39,168 bases of DNA, taken from Paenibacillaceae bacterium. Its GTDB lineage: Bacteria; Bacillota; Clostridia; Lachnospirales; Lachnospiraceae. The translations under genes and the position numbers were made by a program. The stretch is from assembly GCA_015057775.1 (NCBI GenBank), contig SVDT01000008.1, positions 1 through 39,168 on the forward strand, in the 5' to 3' direction. Under the pieces are notes generated by a model. The model was not told the DNA's origin and did no database searches. It worked only from the letters and a program-made list of their open reading frames with translations. Positions within the stretch are counted from its first letter, which is position 1. Each line of letters begins with the position of its first letter. Below are positions 1 to 7,478 of the stretch, piece after piece.

Positions 1-2
1 TC

Positions 3-404
3 CCATATGAATGTCTGGCTTATGAACAGGGAAAGCAGTTTCTGTATGAAGTGGAACCCGGACTTAAATTTAATGGCAGCCGGGATTTATTAACTCAAAT
101 GCTTCATATTTTTGTGGATAATGCATTTAAATATTCAGAAGCCAGGGGTGAAGTGAAAGTCACTGTCAGGAAGATTAAAAAGAAAATCTGCATTAAGGTC
201 TATAATACCGGAGAGGGCATTTCTGAAAAAGCCAGAAAGCAGATTTTTCAGCGGTTTTACAGAGAAGAAGACTCCCATAACAGAAGAACCGAAGGATACG
301 GTCTGGGATTATCCATAGCACAAACAATATTAGATCTTTATCATGGTAAAGTTAATGTACTGAGTGACGGAAAAACCTATGCATCTTTTGAAATTCAATT
401 ATAA
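3..404 (+). CDS. Sensor histidine kinase, C-terminal ATPase part (5' end outside window)
   Basis: The reading frame is open from the window edge to the stop at 402-404, so this is the C-terminal ~133 residues of a longer protein. The HATPase_c domain is clear: N-box around FVDNAFKYS, G1 box NTGEGI, F-box IFQRFYRE and G2 box GYGLGLSIAQ. Such domains bind ATP and phosphorylate a histidine in the upstream DHp domain, which then passes phosphate to a response regulator. The sensor, HAMP and DHp parts and the partner regulator are not visible; the regulator is probably encoded just upstream (inference). A direct repeat that could bind an OmpR-type regulator begins two bases after the stop. Confidence 0.93.
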   Translation, partial: PYECLAYEQGKQFLYEVEPGLKFNGSRDLLTQMLHIFVDNAFKYSEARGEVKVTVRKIKKKICIKVYNTGEGISEKARKQIFQRFYREEDSHNRRTEGYGLGLSIAQTILDLYHGKVNVLSDGKTYASFEIQL

Positions 405-405
405 C

Positions 406-422
406 TTCAAGGTATTTTCAAG
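406..422 (+). promoter_or_regulatory. Direct repeat TTCAAG-N5-TTCAAG, candidate response-regulator site
   Basis: Two perfect TTCAAG half-sites lie 11 bp apart, in TTCAAGGTATTTTCAAG. This spacing matches sites bound by OmpR-family regulators such as CiaR and PmrA (established knowledge). A possible -10 element (TATAAC) is at 474-479 with no good -35, which would fit an activated promoter. A similar repeat precedes the second cell-wall-binding gene (4473-4489). Confidence 0.45.
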
Positions 423-502
423 GTAATAAGTTTAAGATGTACACATCAGCCCCATCTAAGAGCTGACAAAATGTATAACATACAAAAAGGAGTGTGCATC
501 TT

Positions 503-1966
503 ATGAAGAAAAAATACTGTGCTGCTGCAGGTTTGTCGGCAGTGTTCCTTACCTTTGGTGCAGCAATGACCACTATGGCAGCCGAAACAGGGTGGATCAA
601 TGAAAATGATAACTGGGTATACTTAGACTCGGATGGAAGTAAAGTGACTTCCAGCTGGAAAAAGTCAGGAGATAACTGGTATTATCTTAATTCCGACGGA
701 GAAGTGGAAAAGAATGCCTGGATTGATGATACCTATTATGTAAATGAAGACGGCGTTATGCAAATGAACCAATGGGTCCATTCCGATGAAGATGACTCAC
801 CTTCTGGTGAGGAAGGCTGGTATTATCTTGGTACGGCTGGTAAACTAGTGACTGATAGCTGGAAACAGATTAACAATGAATATTATTACTTTGATGATGA
901 TGGCCGAATGGGAACAGGCTGGCACTATGAGGATGATTCGGCCTATTATTTGGGAGATGAAAATGACGGCGCAAGAAAACAGGGATGGCTGTGTCTGGAG
1001 TATGAAAGTGATAATGAGCCTGAGGAAGGAGATGTCAGTGATACAACAGCCTCTGGTGATGGTTCAGAATGGTTCTACTTTCAGACAAATGGTAAAATGG
1101 TAAAATCTTCAGACGGATATACTTCCAAAACTATTAATGGCTCAAAATTTTATTTTGATGAGAATGGAATCATGCAAAACGGCTGGGTGGCGGTTGCCAG
1201 TGCTGCCAGTGCAGATTCTACCGGTATCAGCAAGTTTAAGTATTTTGGAGATGAGAGTGATGGAGCCATGGCAACTGGCTGGAAGTATCTGACTGATCAC
1301 CCATCTGATTCAGATGACAAAAGCGATATATCAGAAGGAACTGATACTCCTGAAGAAGGTGATGGATACTGGTACTATTTTGATACAAGCGGTGTCCCGA
1401 AATATTTAGCTCAGAATTCTGATACCCTTACATCGGCCACTGTAAGAATTAATGGGAGTTCCTATTTCTTTGATCAATATGGCTGTATGCAGTCAGGACT
1501 GATTGGTTTTAATTTTGGTGATACGGAATATTCCTCCTACTTTGGAAACAGTGACAGTGACGGTAAAATGAAGACTGGAAAGCAGACAGGTGTCTATGAC
1601 GGAGATGATGACACAGGTACTTATTACTTCAATACTTCAGGAAGCTATAAGGGAGGTGGATATACAGGAGTTAAGGATGATTACCTCTATTATAAAGGGA
1701 AGCTGGTAGAAGCCGACGAAGACAGTGATTATCAGGTGTTCTGCATAAATGTCAGCGGAACAGATACCTATTATCTGGTTAATGAATCAGGAAAGGTACA
1801 GACATCCAATAAGAAATATAAGTCCGATAGTGATTATAAGTATCAGTACAGCAGTGGAACCATCTATCTCATTGATTCAGACGGAGAGAATCCAACAGAG
1901 GTTACAGCCTCGGATTGTGCAGCACTGCCTGATGTTTCATTTGATGCTGAATACACATTAGAATAG
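503..1966 (+). CDS. Secreted cell-wall-binding repeat protein (choline-binding type)
   Basis: This is a 487-residue exported protein. The start at 503 is chosen because AAAAAGGAG lies at 484-492, 10 nt before the ATG; a GTG at 494 has no such site. A signal peptide covers residues 1-~27 (MKKK, hydrophobic core, cleavage after TTMAA). The rest is built from ~20-residue repeats with the aromatic pattern GW..dn.WYYl.sdG.m, the CW_binding_1 (choline-binding) type, interrupted by long acidic Asp/Ser/Glu-rich linkers. No catalytic domain is visible, so the role is probably surface attachment or a scaffold (inference). The C-terminal part is closely similar to the protein at 4601-5953 (shared TGVKD.YLYY.GKL block). 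Confidence 0.88.
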   Translation: MKKKYCAAAGLSAVFLTFGAAMTTMAAETGWINENDNWVYLDSDGSKVTSSWKKSGDNWYYLNSDGEVEKNAWIDDTYYVNEDGVMQMNQWVHSDEDDSPSGEEGWYYLGTAGKLVTDSWKQINNEYYYFDDDGRMGTGWHYEDDSAYYLGDENDGARKQGWLCLEYESDNEPEEGDVSDTTASGDGSEWFYFQTNGKMVKSSDGYTSKTINGSKFYFDENGIMQNGWVAVASAASADSTGISKFKYFGDESDGAMATGWKYLTDHPSDSDDKSDISEGTDTPEEGDGYWYYFDTSGVPKYLAQNSDTLTSATVRINGSSYFFDQYGCMQSGLIGFNFGDTEYSSYFGNSDSDGKMKTGKQTGVYDGDDDTGTYYFNTSGSYKGGGYTGVKDDYLYYKGKLVEADEDSDYQVFCINVSGTDTYYLVNESGKVQTSNKKYKSDSDYKYQYSSGTIYLIDSDGENPTEVTASDCAALPDVSFDAEYTLE

Positions 1967-1988
1967 ACTGCATATTAATAGAACAGAG

Positions 1989-2030
1989 AAAAAGATCAAT
2001 GGGCTGGGCCTGCTGATCTTTTTCTGATTT
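1989..2030 (+). terminator. Rho-independent terminator after the first cell-wall-binding gene
   Basis: The arms AAAAAGATCA (1989-1998) and TGATCTTTTT (2014-2023) are exact complements. They enclose a GC-rich loop and are followed by a T-rich tail. Confidence 0.8.
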
Positions 2031-2056
2031 TTATGCTGTTTCATAGTAAACAAGGA

Positions 2057-2086
2057 TTGATAGAACTTCATTTTATGTGATAAAAT
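2057..2086 (+). promoter_or_regulatory. Probable promoter of the acyltransferase gene
   Basis: A -35-like TTGATA (2057-2062) and a -10-like TAAAAT (2081-2086) are separated by 18 bp, about 30 bp before the chosen start codon. Confidence 0.45.
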
Positions 2087-2114
2087 AATAGATATGCTTT
2101 ATGAGGAGGACCCA

Positions 2115-3152
2115 ATGGAAGAAAAATATTTTCGTAATAAAATTGTCTGGTTTACATTTCTTTTCAGTATCCTGGTGATTTGGGTTCATTCATATAATGC
2201 GGTTCTATTTTTAGGTAAAACCGGTTTAGGCTACCGGATTGACTGGTTGGAACGATTCTGGGGAGAAACAGTGGCACAAATTTCAGTTCCCGGATTTTTC
2301 CTCATTTCTTCTTATTTATTCTTCCGTGGATTTACACTAAAGCAGATTTGGGTTAAATGGAATTCCAGGATACGAAGCATTTTAGTTCCTTATATTATAT
2401 GGAACTCTCTCTATTATCTTGGATATGCCGTGGGCAGCAGAATCCCTCTTATCTCTACCATAATTGGTAAGGGGAGAATTCCATTAAATGGAACCGAAGC
2501 CGTTCAGGCAGTGCTTTTTTACTCTTATAATTATGTTTTCTGGTATTTGAACCAGCTGATCCTGCTGGTTTTTCTGGCTCCGGTTATCTACGTTGCCATG
2601 AGGAAAAAAATAGTTGGCAGGTTGATACTGGCAGGAATTCTCGGTTCTATTTATCTGGGCGGCGCACTTCCTTTCTTAAATCTGGATGCCTTGTTCTATT
2701 ATTCTTTTGGAGCATATGCGGCTTTGCATGGGAAAGAGATTGCAGAGAATTCTTTTAGCCGTCGGGGTATTGCAGCTGGCGCAGTGCTCTTTCTTGCCGC
2801 CTGCCTGGTGGTAATCATTGATATTCCCGGTAATGTGAAAGGGGAAATTGCAGCGTCCACTGTATGCTTTCGTCTTTTGATGCCTGTGAGTCTGTGGCTT
2901 ATGATTCCCGGCAGATATTTAAAAGAAGCCGGTAACTGGATGAAACAAAATTTCTTCCTGTATGCCACACATTTTTCTGTTGTAAGGTTAATTAATAAAA
3001 CGGGAGCATTGCTGCTCCCGTCTATTCCGGCTGTTTCTCTCGGTCTTTATATTATTATGCCGGTTTTTTGTATTCTTTTCAGCTGCGCTGTCGGTTCCTT
3101 TTTGAGAAAATATCTTCCCCAGGTCTGGTTCCTGCTGAATGGAGGACGCTGA
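2115..3152 (+). CDS. Acyltransferase 3 family membrane protein
   Basis: This 345-residue polytopic membrane protein resembles the acyltransferase-3 family (Acyl_transf_3), whose members move acyl groups onto extracellular sugars or other surface polymers. Visible family features are the first membrane segment ending in the motif WVHSYN with its likely active-site His, the FFLISSYLFFRGF segment, the basic stretch before VPYIIWN, and about ten hydrophobic segments. The ATG at 2115 is preferred over 2094 because AGGAGG sits at 2104-2109. The gene stands alone and converges on the methyltransferase gene with an 11-nt gap. The acceptor is unknown; a cell-wall or teichoic polymer would fit the neighbouring wall-binding proteins (inference). 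Confidence 0.82.
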   Translation: MEEKYFRNKIVWFTFLFSILVIWVHSYNAVLFLGKTGLGYRIDWLERFWGETVAQISVPGFFLISSYLFFRGFTLKQIWVKWNSRIRSILVPYIIWNSLYYLGYAVGSRIPLISTIIGKGRIPLNGTEAVQAVLFYSYNYVFWYLNQLILLVFLAPVIYVAMRKKIVGRLILAGILGSIYLGGALPFLNLDALFYYSFGAYAALHGKEIAENSFSRRGIAAGAVLFLAACLVVIIDIPGNVKGEIAASTVCFRLLMPVSLWLMIPGRYLKEAGNWMKQNFFLYATHFSVVRLINKTGALLLPSIPAVSLGLYIIMPVFCILFSCAVGSFLRKYLPQVWFLLNGGR

Positions 3153-3163
3153 TCTAAGTGATC

Positions 3164-4033
3164 CTAAACTCGGTCAGCAGACCATCTTCCGGATGCCCCG
3201 CATGGAAGAATAAGTCCGGAGCTTTTTACAGGAAGCCCAACTTCATCAGACTGAACACTTCCGCCGAATTTGCTGGTGATCTCCGTGGAAATCATATAAG
3301 ACAATACAGACGGAGCCAGTCCTGTAGTGTAGGAGTTGATGAGGAAGAATAACGGGGTGTCGGATAAGAGCTGGGAACAAAGCTTTACGAAGGGATAAAT
3401 GGAATCTTCGATCTTCCAGATCTCCCCTTTTGGTCCTCTGCCATAAGAGGGAGGATCCATAATAATGGCATCGTAATGGTTGCCTCTTCTGATTTCACGT
3501 TCTACAAACTTCACACAATCATCCACAATCCACCGGATGGAGGCTGATTCAAGTCCTGATGAGCGGGCATTTTCCTTGGCCCAGCCCACCATGCCTTTAG
3601 AAGCGTCCACATGGGTAACCTGAGCTCCTGCCTGAGCAGCAGCCAGAGTTGCTCCGCCTGTGTAAGCAAATAAATTCAGCACTTTAACCGGTCGTCCAGC
3701 CTTCTTTATCTTATCACCGAACCAGTCCCAGTTCGCGGCCTGTTCCGGAAAAAGTCCCGTATGTTTAAAGCTGAAAGGCTTTAACTGAAAGGTTAATTCC
3801 TTATAACTGATGGTCCACTGTTCCGGCAGATGAAAGAATTCCCATTCCCCGCCGCCTTTTGCACTGCGGTGGTAATGGCCGTTCATTTTTGTCCAGCCGG
3901 TTTCTTTCTTCGGGGTAGACCAGATGACCTGAGGGTCAGGACGAACCAGTAGGTAGTTGCCCCACCGTTCTAATTTTTCCCCCTCAGAACAATCTATCAC
4001 TTCATAATCTTTCCAGCCGTCTGCAATCCACAT
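3164..4033 (-). CDS. Class I SAM-dependent methyltransferase, RlmI/RlmK-like
   Basis: This is a 289-residue protein with a C-terminal Rossmann methyltransferase domain. The SAM-binding motif I (VLNLFAYTGG) is near residues 118-127, the acidic motif II (HVDAS) near 141-145 and the catalytic motif DPPSYG near 193-198. The N-terminal ~100 residues form a small beta-rich region. DPPSYG and the overall layout match the family of 23S rRNA cytosine/guanine methyltransferases (COG1092-like), but the exact target base cannot be read from sequence. The reverse-strand ribosome site AAAGGCGG lies about 8 nt before the ATG. The gene runs against both neighbours. Confidence 0.85.
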   Translation of the reverse strand: MWIADGWKDYEVIDCSEGEKLERWGNYLLVRPDPQVIWSTPKKETGWTKMNGHYHRSAKGGGEWEFFHLPEQWTISYKELTFQLKPFSFKHTGLFPEQAANWDWFGDKIKKAGRPVKVLNLFAYTGGATLAAAQAGAQVTHVDASKGMVGWAKENARSSGLESASIRWIVDDCVKFVEREIRRGNHYDAIIMDPPSYGRGPKGEIWKIEDSIYPFVKLCSQLLSDTPLFFLINSYTTGLAPSVLSYMISTEITSKFGGSVQSDEVGLPVKSSGLILPCGASGRWSADRV

Positions 4034-4117
4034 ACTTGATGCCGCCTTTCTTTCTATATAAATACAATTATTTTATCTTTATGATTCTATGATTATACTG
4101 GATGGAGCTTTTAGCGT

Positions 4118-4165
4118 CAAGGTGATTCACACCTTGTCTGATGGTTCTATATATTATAGTATAAT
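4118..4165 (+). promoter_or_regulatory. Inverted repeat and -10 box before the Cys-rich peptide gene
   Basis: CAAGGTG (4118-4124) and CACCTTG (4130-4136) form a perfect 7-bp inverted repeat around ATTCA. A consensus -10 box TATAAT follows at 4160-4165. The best -35 (TTGTCT, 4134-4139) overlaps the right arm and gives a long 20-bp spacer. Long spacers with an overlapping dyad are typical of MerR-family controlled promoters (established knowledge); applying that here is inference. Confidence 0.4.
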
Positions 4166-4189
4166 GTTAAATAAAGAGGTGTAAGACTT

Positions 4190-4390
4190 ATGGGCTGTTT
4201 CCGGATGGGTTTTTCTTTCGGTTGCTGTGGATGCAATTGCTGGTGTAACTGGCGGGGATGTAACGGCTGCGGCTGGATCTGCAGTAACGGCTGTAATAGA
4301 TGCTGCAATAACTGTTCGGGCTGCTGCAGAAGGTGCGGGTCCTGCAGAAGGTGCAATAATTGCTGCAGAAGAAATAACTGCTGCAGATAG
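4190..4390 (+). CDS. Extremely cysteine-rich 66-residue peptide of unknown function
   Basis: The 66 residues include 22 Cys, 10 Arg, 11 Asn and 10 Gly, with no Lys, Asp, Glu or His. The cysteines occur as CC, CxC and CxxC groups, and the C-terminal half is a run of CNNCC and CRRC units. There is no signal peptide or hydrophobic segment. The ribosome site AGAGGTG (4175-4181) lies 8 nt before the ATG, and a -10 box and a stem-loop flank the gene, so it is probably expressed. The composition suggests metal (Zn/Cu/Fe-S) binding or a disulfide-linked structural peptide such as a spore-coat component (inference). I recognise no family. The opposite-strand open frames over this gene are codon-bias shadows. 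Confidence 0.72.
   Translation: MGCFRMGFSFGCCGCNCWCNWRGCNGCGWICSNGCNRCCNNCSGCCRRCGSCRRCNNCCRRNNCCR
4324..4386 (+). repeat. Internal tandem CTGCAGAAGGTGC repeats in the Cys-rich gene
   Basis: CTGCAGAAGGTGC occurs at 4324-4336 and 4342-4354. Shortened copies are at 4363-4371 (CTGCAGAAG) and 4381-4386 (CTGCAG). The spacing of 18-21 nt keeps frame, so the peptide's C-terminal units probably grew by duplication. Confidence 0.65.
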
Positions 4391-4413
4391 ACAACATTTT
4401 AAATAGATCAGGT

Positions 4414-4466
4414 AAACAGGCAGTGACGGAGTGGTTAGTTATTATCTACGCCGCCACTGCCTGTTT
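4414..4466 (+). terminator. Stem-loop after the Cys-rich gene
   Basis: AAACAGGCAGTG (4414-4425) pairs perfectly with CACTGCCTGTTT (4455-4466). The T-tract is weak (TTTCTGCCCTTT), so termination is likely but not certain. Confidence 0.6.
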
Positions 4467-4472
4467 CTGCCC

Positions 4473-4489
4473 TTTAAAGGTAATTTAAA
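4473..4489 (+). promoter_or_regulatory. Direct repeat TTTAAA-N5-TTTAAA, candidate response-regulator site
   Basis: Two TTTAAA half-sites are 11 bp apart, separated by GGTAA. The layout and the GGTA spacer resemble the repeat at 406-422, which precedes the paralogous wall-binding gene. Confidence 0.4.
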
Positions 4490-4530
4490 TACAGCAATAA
4501 TTTTGTAATAGAATTGAAAGATTAAAACAG

Positions 4531-4559
4531 TTGAATAATCTGAGATTAATTGTTAAAAT
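4531..4559 (+). promoter_or_regulatory. Promoter of the second cell-wall-binding gene
   Basis: TTGAAT (4531-4536) and TAAAAT (4554-4559) are separated by 17 bp, about 40 bp before the start codon. Confidence 0.55.
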
Positions 4560-4600
4560 AAATTATAGTAAAAAAGGAAATCCCTGTAAGGAGTGAAGAT

Positions 4601-5953
4601 ATGAAAAGAAAAGGTCTCATTGTACTGGCAGCAGCTGCCATGCTGACAGTCGGAGCTTCATCTTTGGACGCCTGGGCGGCCGAGGGGTGGGCACAGGCGG
4701 GAAGTACCTGGGTGTATTATGATTCAAGCGGCGGCAAAGTAAGCAACACCTGGAAAAAGGGTGCGGATAATTTGTGGAGATATTTAAACAGTAATGGTGA
4801 GATGGCAGTCAACACCTGGGTTGAGAACACTTATTATATGGATTCCAACGGAATTCTCGTAACGGATAAATGGATGAAGTTCAAGGATTCCGGAAGCAGT
4901 GATTATAAGTGGTATTATTTTGGCAGCAGTGGGAAAGCGATTATGGACAACTGGTCTAAAATCGACAATAAGTGGTACTACTTTGATTCCAATGGAGAGA
5001 TGCAGACCGGCTGGATTCTTGATGACATGTATTATACCGGAGCAGACGGAGTTATGAAGACAGGCTGGCAGAAGCTTTATCCGCCGGACAGCAACGACGA
5101 AGGCCGTGTTACACCTGGGGATACGGATGATGGAAAAAACTGGTACTATTTTAGTGAAAACGGGAAAAAGTATGTACCAAAGGATTTCTCCGGAGATTAT
5201 GGCACTTATAAGATTGACGGTACTGCTTACTGCTTCGATGACAGGGGTGCACTTCAGACTGGCTGGAAGAAAGTCGGAGTTGATAATGCAGAATATGAGA
5301 TTCAGAATTATAAATATTATAACACCAATGGAAAGCTGCAGGAAGGCTGGTTTTCCACAGAGCCGCCACATGATATAAGCGGATATGAAGAAAGCGTGGA
5401 GTGGTTTTATTTTTCCAGTACAGGAATTCCAAAAGCCGGTCCGAAAGAAGGAGAGGCAAGTACATCCAACCTGGTGAAGATAAAAGATAAGACATATCTG
5501 TTTAATGAACTGGGTGTTCCTGTATATGGACTTCAGAAGATCAGAATAGGAAGCAGCTCTGAGTATACGGCCTTTTATTTCGGAGATAAGAAAACCAGCA
5601 GCATGCAAAAGGGAAAAGTCAAGGTAACAGAAGGTGACGGAAACGATAGTACCTATTACTTCAGTGACAGCGGAAGAGGGTATACCGGCGTTAAGGATGG
5701 CTATCTCTACTATATGGGAAAACTTCAGTGTGCAGACGAAGGCAATAAATATGAGCCTATCTCCATTCCTACAGGAAGTACCAGAACTACATATGTTGTG
5801 AGTACATCAGGCAAGGTGTCCAAGAGTACAACGGTAAAAAGTGCAGATGGTGTGAAATATAAGACAGGAAGCAATGGAACCCTGTTAAAAGTAGATGAGG
5901 AGAACCCCTCTGGGAATGAAGGGAAAGAACCCTCGGAACCAGTCTGGAAGTAG
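4601..5953 (+). CDS. Secreted cell-wall-binding repeat protein, paralogue of 503-1966
   Basis: This is a 450-residue exported protein. Its signal peptide covers residues ~1-27 (MKRK, hydrophobic alanine-rich core, cleavage near DAWA-AE). The mature protein is almost entirely CW_binding-type repeats (W..WYYFdsnGem.tGW), with inserted linkers and a C-terminal block (YTGVKDGYLYYMGKL) shared with the gene at 503. It ends in a Pro/Glu-rich tail. AAGGAG precedes the ATG. No enzyme domain is visible. In other Firmicutes such repeats bind choline on teichoic acids or glucans; the ligand here is not known. Confidence 0.88.
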   Translation: MKRKGLIVLAAAAMLTVGASSLDAWAAEGWAQAGSTWVYYDSSGGKVSNTWKKGADNLWRYLNSNGEMAVNTWVENTYYMDSNGILVTDKWMKFKDSGSSDYKWYYFGSSGKAIMDNWSKIDNKWYYFDSNGEMQTGWILDDMYYTGADGVMKTGWQKLYPPDSNDEGRVTPGDTDDGKNWYYFSENGKKYVPKDFSGDYGTYKIDGTAYCFDDRGALQTGWKKVGVDNAEYEIQNYKYYNTNGKLQEGWFSTEPPHDISGYEESVEWFYFSSTGIPKAGPKEGEASTSNLVKIKDKTYLFNELGVPVYGLQKIRIGSSSEYTAFYFGDKKTSSMQKGKVKVTEGDGNDSTYYFSDSGRGYTGVKDGYLYYMGKLQCADEGNKYEPISIPTGSTRTTYVVSTSGKVSKSTTVKSADGVKYKTGSNGTLLKVDEENPSGNEGKEPSEPVWK

Positions 5954-5964
5954 AAAAATCCTAT

Positions 5965-6008
5965 AAAAAAGCGCAGAATCTGAGAAAAAAAGATTTTGCG
6001 TTTTTTTT
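5965..6008 (+). terminator. Rho-independent terminator before the S10 operon
   Basis: An A-rich and GCGCAGAATCT arm (5965-5981) pairs with AGATTTTGCG (5991-6000), with one mismatch. A run of eight T follows. It separates the wall-protein gene from the ribosomal block. Confidence 0.85.
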
Positions 6009-6019
6009 GAAAAAAGTAC

Positions 6020-6048
6020 TTGCATTACCATGGAAAATATGGTATTCT
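6020..6048 (+). promoter_or_regulatory. S10 operon promoter
   Basis: TTGCAT (6020-6025) and TATTCT (6043-6048) have a 17-bp spacer. The -35 hexamer is the same as in the promoter before rpmJ (19508). Transcription would start near 6055, giving a leader of about 220 nt. Confidence 0.65.
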
Positions 6049-6137
6049 GTTAAGGCTGTGGCATGATAGCTGTGAAGCGTGAGGTTGCTGCTGAAAAGCA
6101 GGTTTTCCGTGGAGCGAATGTCAAGTTAGGAAACTGG

Positions 6138-6239
6138 CGACAAGTCACTGTACAATTTAAAATTCTGTTTGTTTCAAACGGATGGTCAGTGTGGGTCATT
6201 GATGACACACACGGGAACGTGTACAGTCACCGCTTGTCG
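6138..6239 (+). promoter_or_regulatory. Structured 5' leader of rpsJ, candidate ribosomal-protein leader
   Basis: CGACAAG (6138-6144) pairs with CTTGTCG (6233-6239), and CTGTAC (6148-6153) with GTACAG (6221-6226), enclosing a hairpin GTTTG-TTT-CAAAC (6167-6179). A competing hairpin ACACG-GGAA-CGTGT lies at 6209-6222, with outer pairs TGAC/GTCA. The two folds share bases and exclude each other, so a switch is possible. S10-operon leaders are autoregulated in other bacteria; the ligand here is not shown. Confidence 0.55.
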
Positions 6240-6276
6240 TACTTCTACTAAGTGCGAAAAGGAGGCGACTTTTTTT

Positions 6277-6594
6277 ATGGCAAGTCAAGTAATGAGAATC
6301 ACATTAAAGGCGTATGATCATCAGTTAGTTGATCAGTCTGCGGGCAAGATTATCGACACTGTAAAACAGACAGGATCAAAAGTGAGCGGACCGGTGCCGT
6401 TACCAACCAAGAAGGAAGTGGTAACTATCTTAAGAGCGGTTCACAAGTACAAAGATTCCAGAGAGCAGTTCGAGCAGAGAACCCATAAGAGACTCATCGA
6501 TATCATTACACCAAGCCAAAAAACTGTTGATGCATTATCCAGACTGGAAATGCCGGCAGGGGTGTATATCGATATCAAGATGAAGAATAAATAA
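6277..6594 (+). CDS. rpsJ: 30S ribosomal protein S10
   Basis: This 105-residue S10 opens with [15 protein letters not shown] and carries the conserved segments [10 protein letters not shown] and [10 protein letters not shown]10 sits in the 30S head near S3 and S14, and as NusE it also binds NusB in antitermination. AAAAGGAGG (6257-6265) places the start at 6277; the open frame upstream is leader, not coding. It is the first gene of the S10 operon and is unusually far (219 nt) from rplC. Confidence 0.98.
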   Translation: MASQVMRITLKAYDHQLVDQSAGKIIDTVKQTGSKVSGPVPLPTKKEVVTILRAVHKYKDSREQFEQRTHKRLIDIITPSQKTVDALSRLEMPAGVYIDIKMKNK

Positions 6595-6813
6595 TCTTCA
6601 TCGAAAGAAACAATTTAGGTAATGTCCTGAAGGGTTTTAATATAGAAGCAACACTTTTCCTCTAAGGAATCAACATCTCCATGGGCGGGAACGAAACGTA
6701 AGCAATTACGGATACGTCGGCCGCGGGAGTCATAGTGTTCCACGTATATTGGACTGTTCTAGGATGATTGCGAAAGCAATCCGCTGTAGAATTAATAACC
6801 AGGAGGTAAAAAC
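6595..6813 (+). other. Long structured spacer between rpsJ and rplC
   Basis: No gene is seen. Two tetraloop hairpins stand out: CGTAA-GCAA-TTACG (6697-6710) and GATTGC-GAAA-GCAATC (6766-6781), both with GNRA-type loops. GGAAC (6688-6692) can pair with GTTCC (6737-6741) around the first, giving a branched fold. The rplC ribosome site follows. This could be a second leader or a processing or partial-termination element (inference). Confidence 0.5.
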
Positions 6814-7449
6814 ATGAAGAAGGGTATTTTAGCTACCAAAGTCGGAATGACACAGATCTTCAATGAAAACGGAGTATTAACTCCAGTAACAGTTCTTCAG
6901 GCTGGTCCTTGTGTAGTAACACAGGTTAAAACAGTTGAGAATGATGGTTACAGTGCAGTACAGGTTGGCTATGTTGACAAGAGAGAAAAACTGGTCAGCA
7001 AACCATTAAAAGGCCATTTTAATAAGGCTGGAGTATCTTACAAGAGATTTGTAAGAGAATTTAGATTAGAGAATGCTTCCGAGTATTCTGTAAAAGACGA
7101 AATCAAAGCTGATATCTTTGCTGCAGGCGATAAGATTGATGCAACCGCAATCTCCAAAGGTAAAGGTTTCCAGGGTGCTATCAAGAGACACGGACAGTCC
7201 AGAGGACCTATGGCTCACGGTTCCAAGTTCCATCGTCATGCTGGTTCCAATGGTGCTGCTTCTGATCCAAGTAAGGTATTTAAAGGCAAGAAGATGCCTG
7301 GCCAGATGGGTAATAAGAAGATTACAATCCAGAACCTCGAAATCGTTAAGGTTGATGTTGAAAACAACCTGATTCTGGTTAAGGGTGCTGTACCAGGACC
7401 TAAGAAGTCTCTCGTAACAATCAAGGAAACAGTAAAAGCAGCTAATTAA
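6814..7449 (+). CDS. rplC: 50S ribosomal protein L3
   Basis: This is a 211-residue L3 with the typical start [16 protein letters not shown] and the conserved core around [10 protein letters not shown] and [11 protein letters not shown]3 binds 23S rRNA early in assembly, and its extended loop reaches toward the peptidyl-transferase centre. AGGAGG lies 8 nt before the ATG. rplD follows after 29 nt. Length is normal for the family. Confidence 0.99.
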   Translation: MKKGILATKVGMTQIFNENGVLTPVTVLQAGPCVVTQVKTVENDGYSAVQVGYVDKREKLVSKPLKGHFNKAGVSYKRFVREFRLENASEYSVKDEIKADIFAAGDKIDATAISKGKGFQGAIKRHGQSRGPMAHGSKFHRHAGSNGAASDPSKVFKGKKMPGQMGNKKITIQNLEIVKVDVENNLILVKGAVPGPKKSLVTIKETVKAAN

Positions 7450-7478
7450 TGCTTTTATAAGAAAGGAGGATTACACAG

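Noticed and set aside
494-502. An earlier GTG start for the first wall-binding protein
   Set aside because: It overlaps the ribosome-binding region; the ATG at 503 has ideal spacing and gives a standard signal peptide.
503-1966. Regular internal repeats that might suggest a CRISPR or satellite array
   Set aside because: The repeats are degenerate, coding and in frame (CW_binding motifs), without equal spacers or near-identical repeats.
4147-4397. Two reverse-strand open frames of 69 codons over the Cys-rich peptide gene
   Set aside because: They lack a convincing ribosome site and arise from the skewed TGC/TGT codons of the rightward gene, which has its own start signals.
4784-5608. A 274-codon reverse-strand open frame inside the second wall-binding gene
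   Set aside because: It is antisense to a clear signal-peptide and repeat protein, has no start signal, and its sequence looks like the complement of Trp/Tyr-rich repeats.
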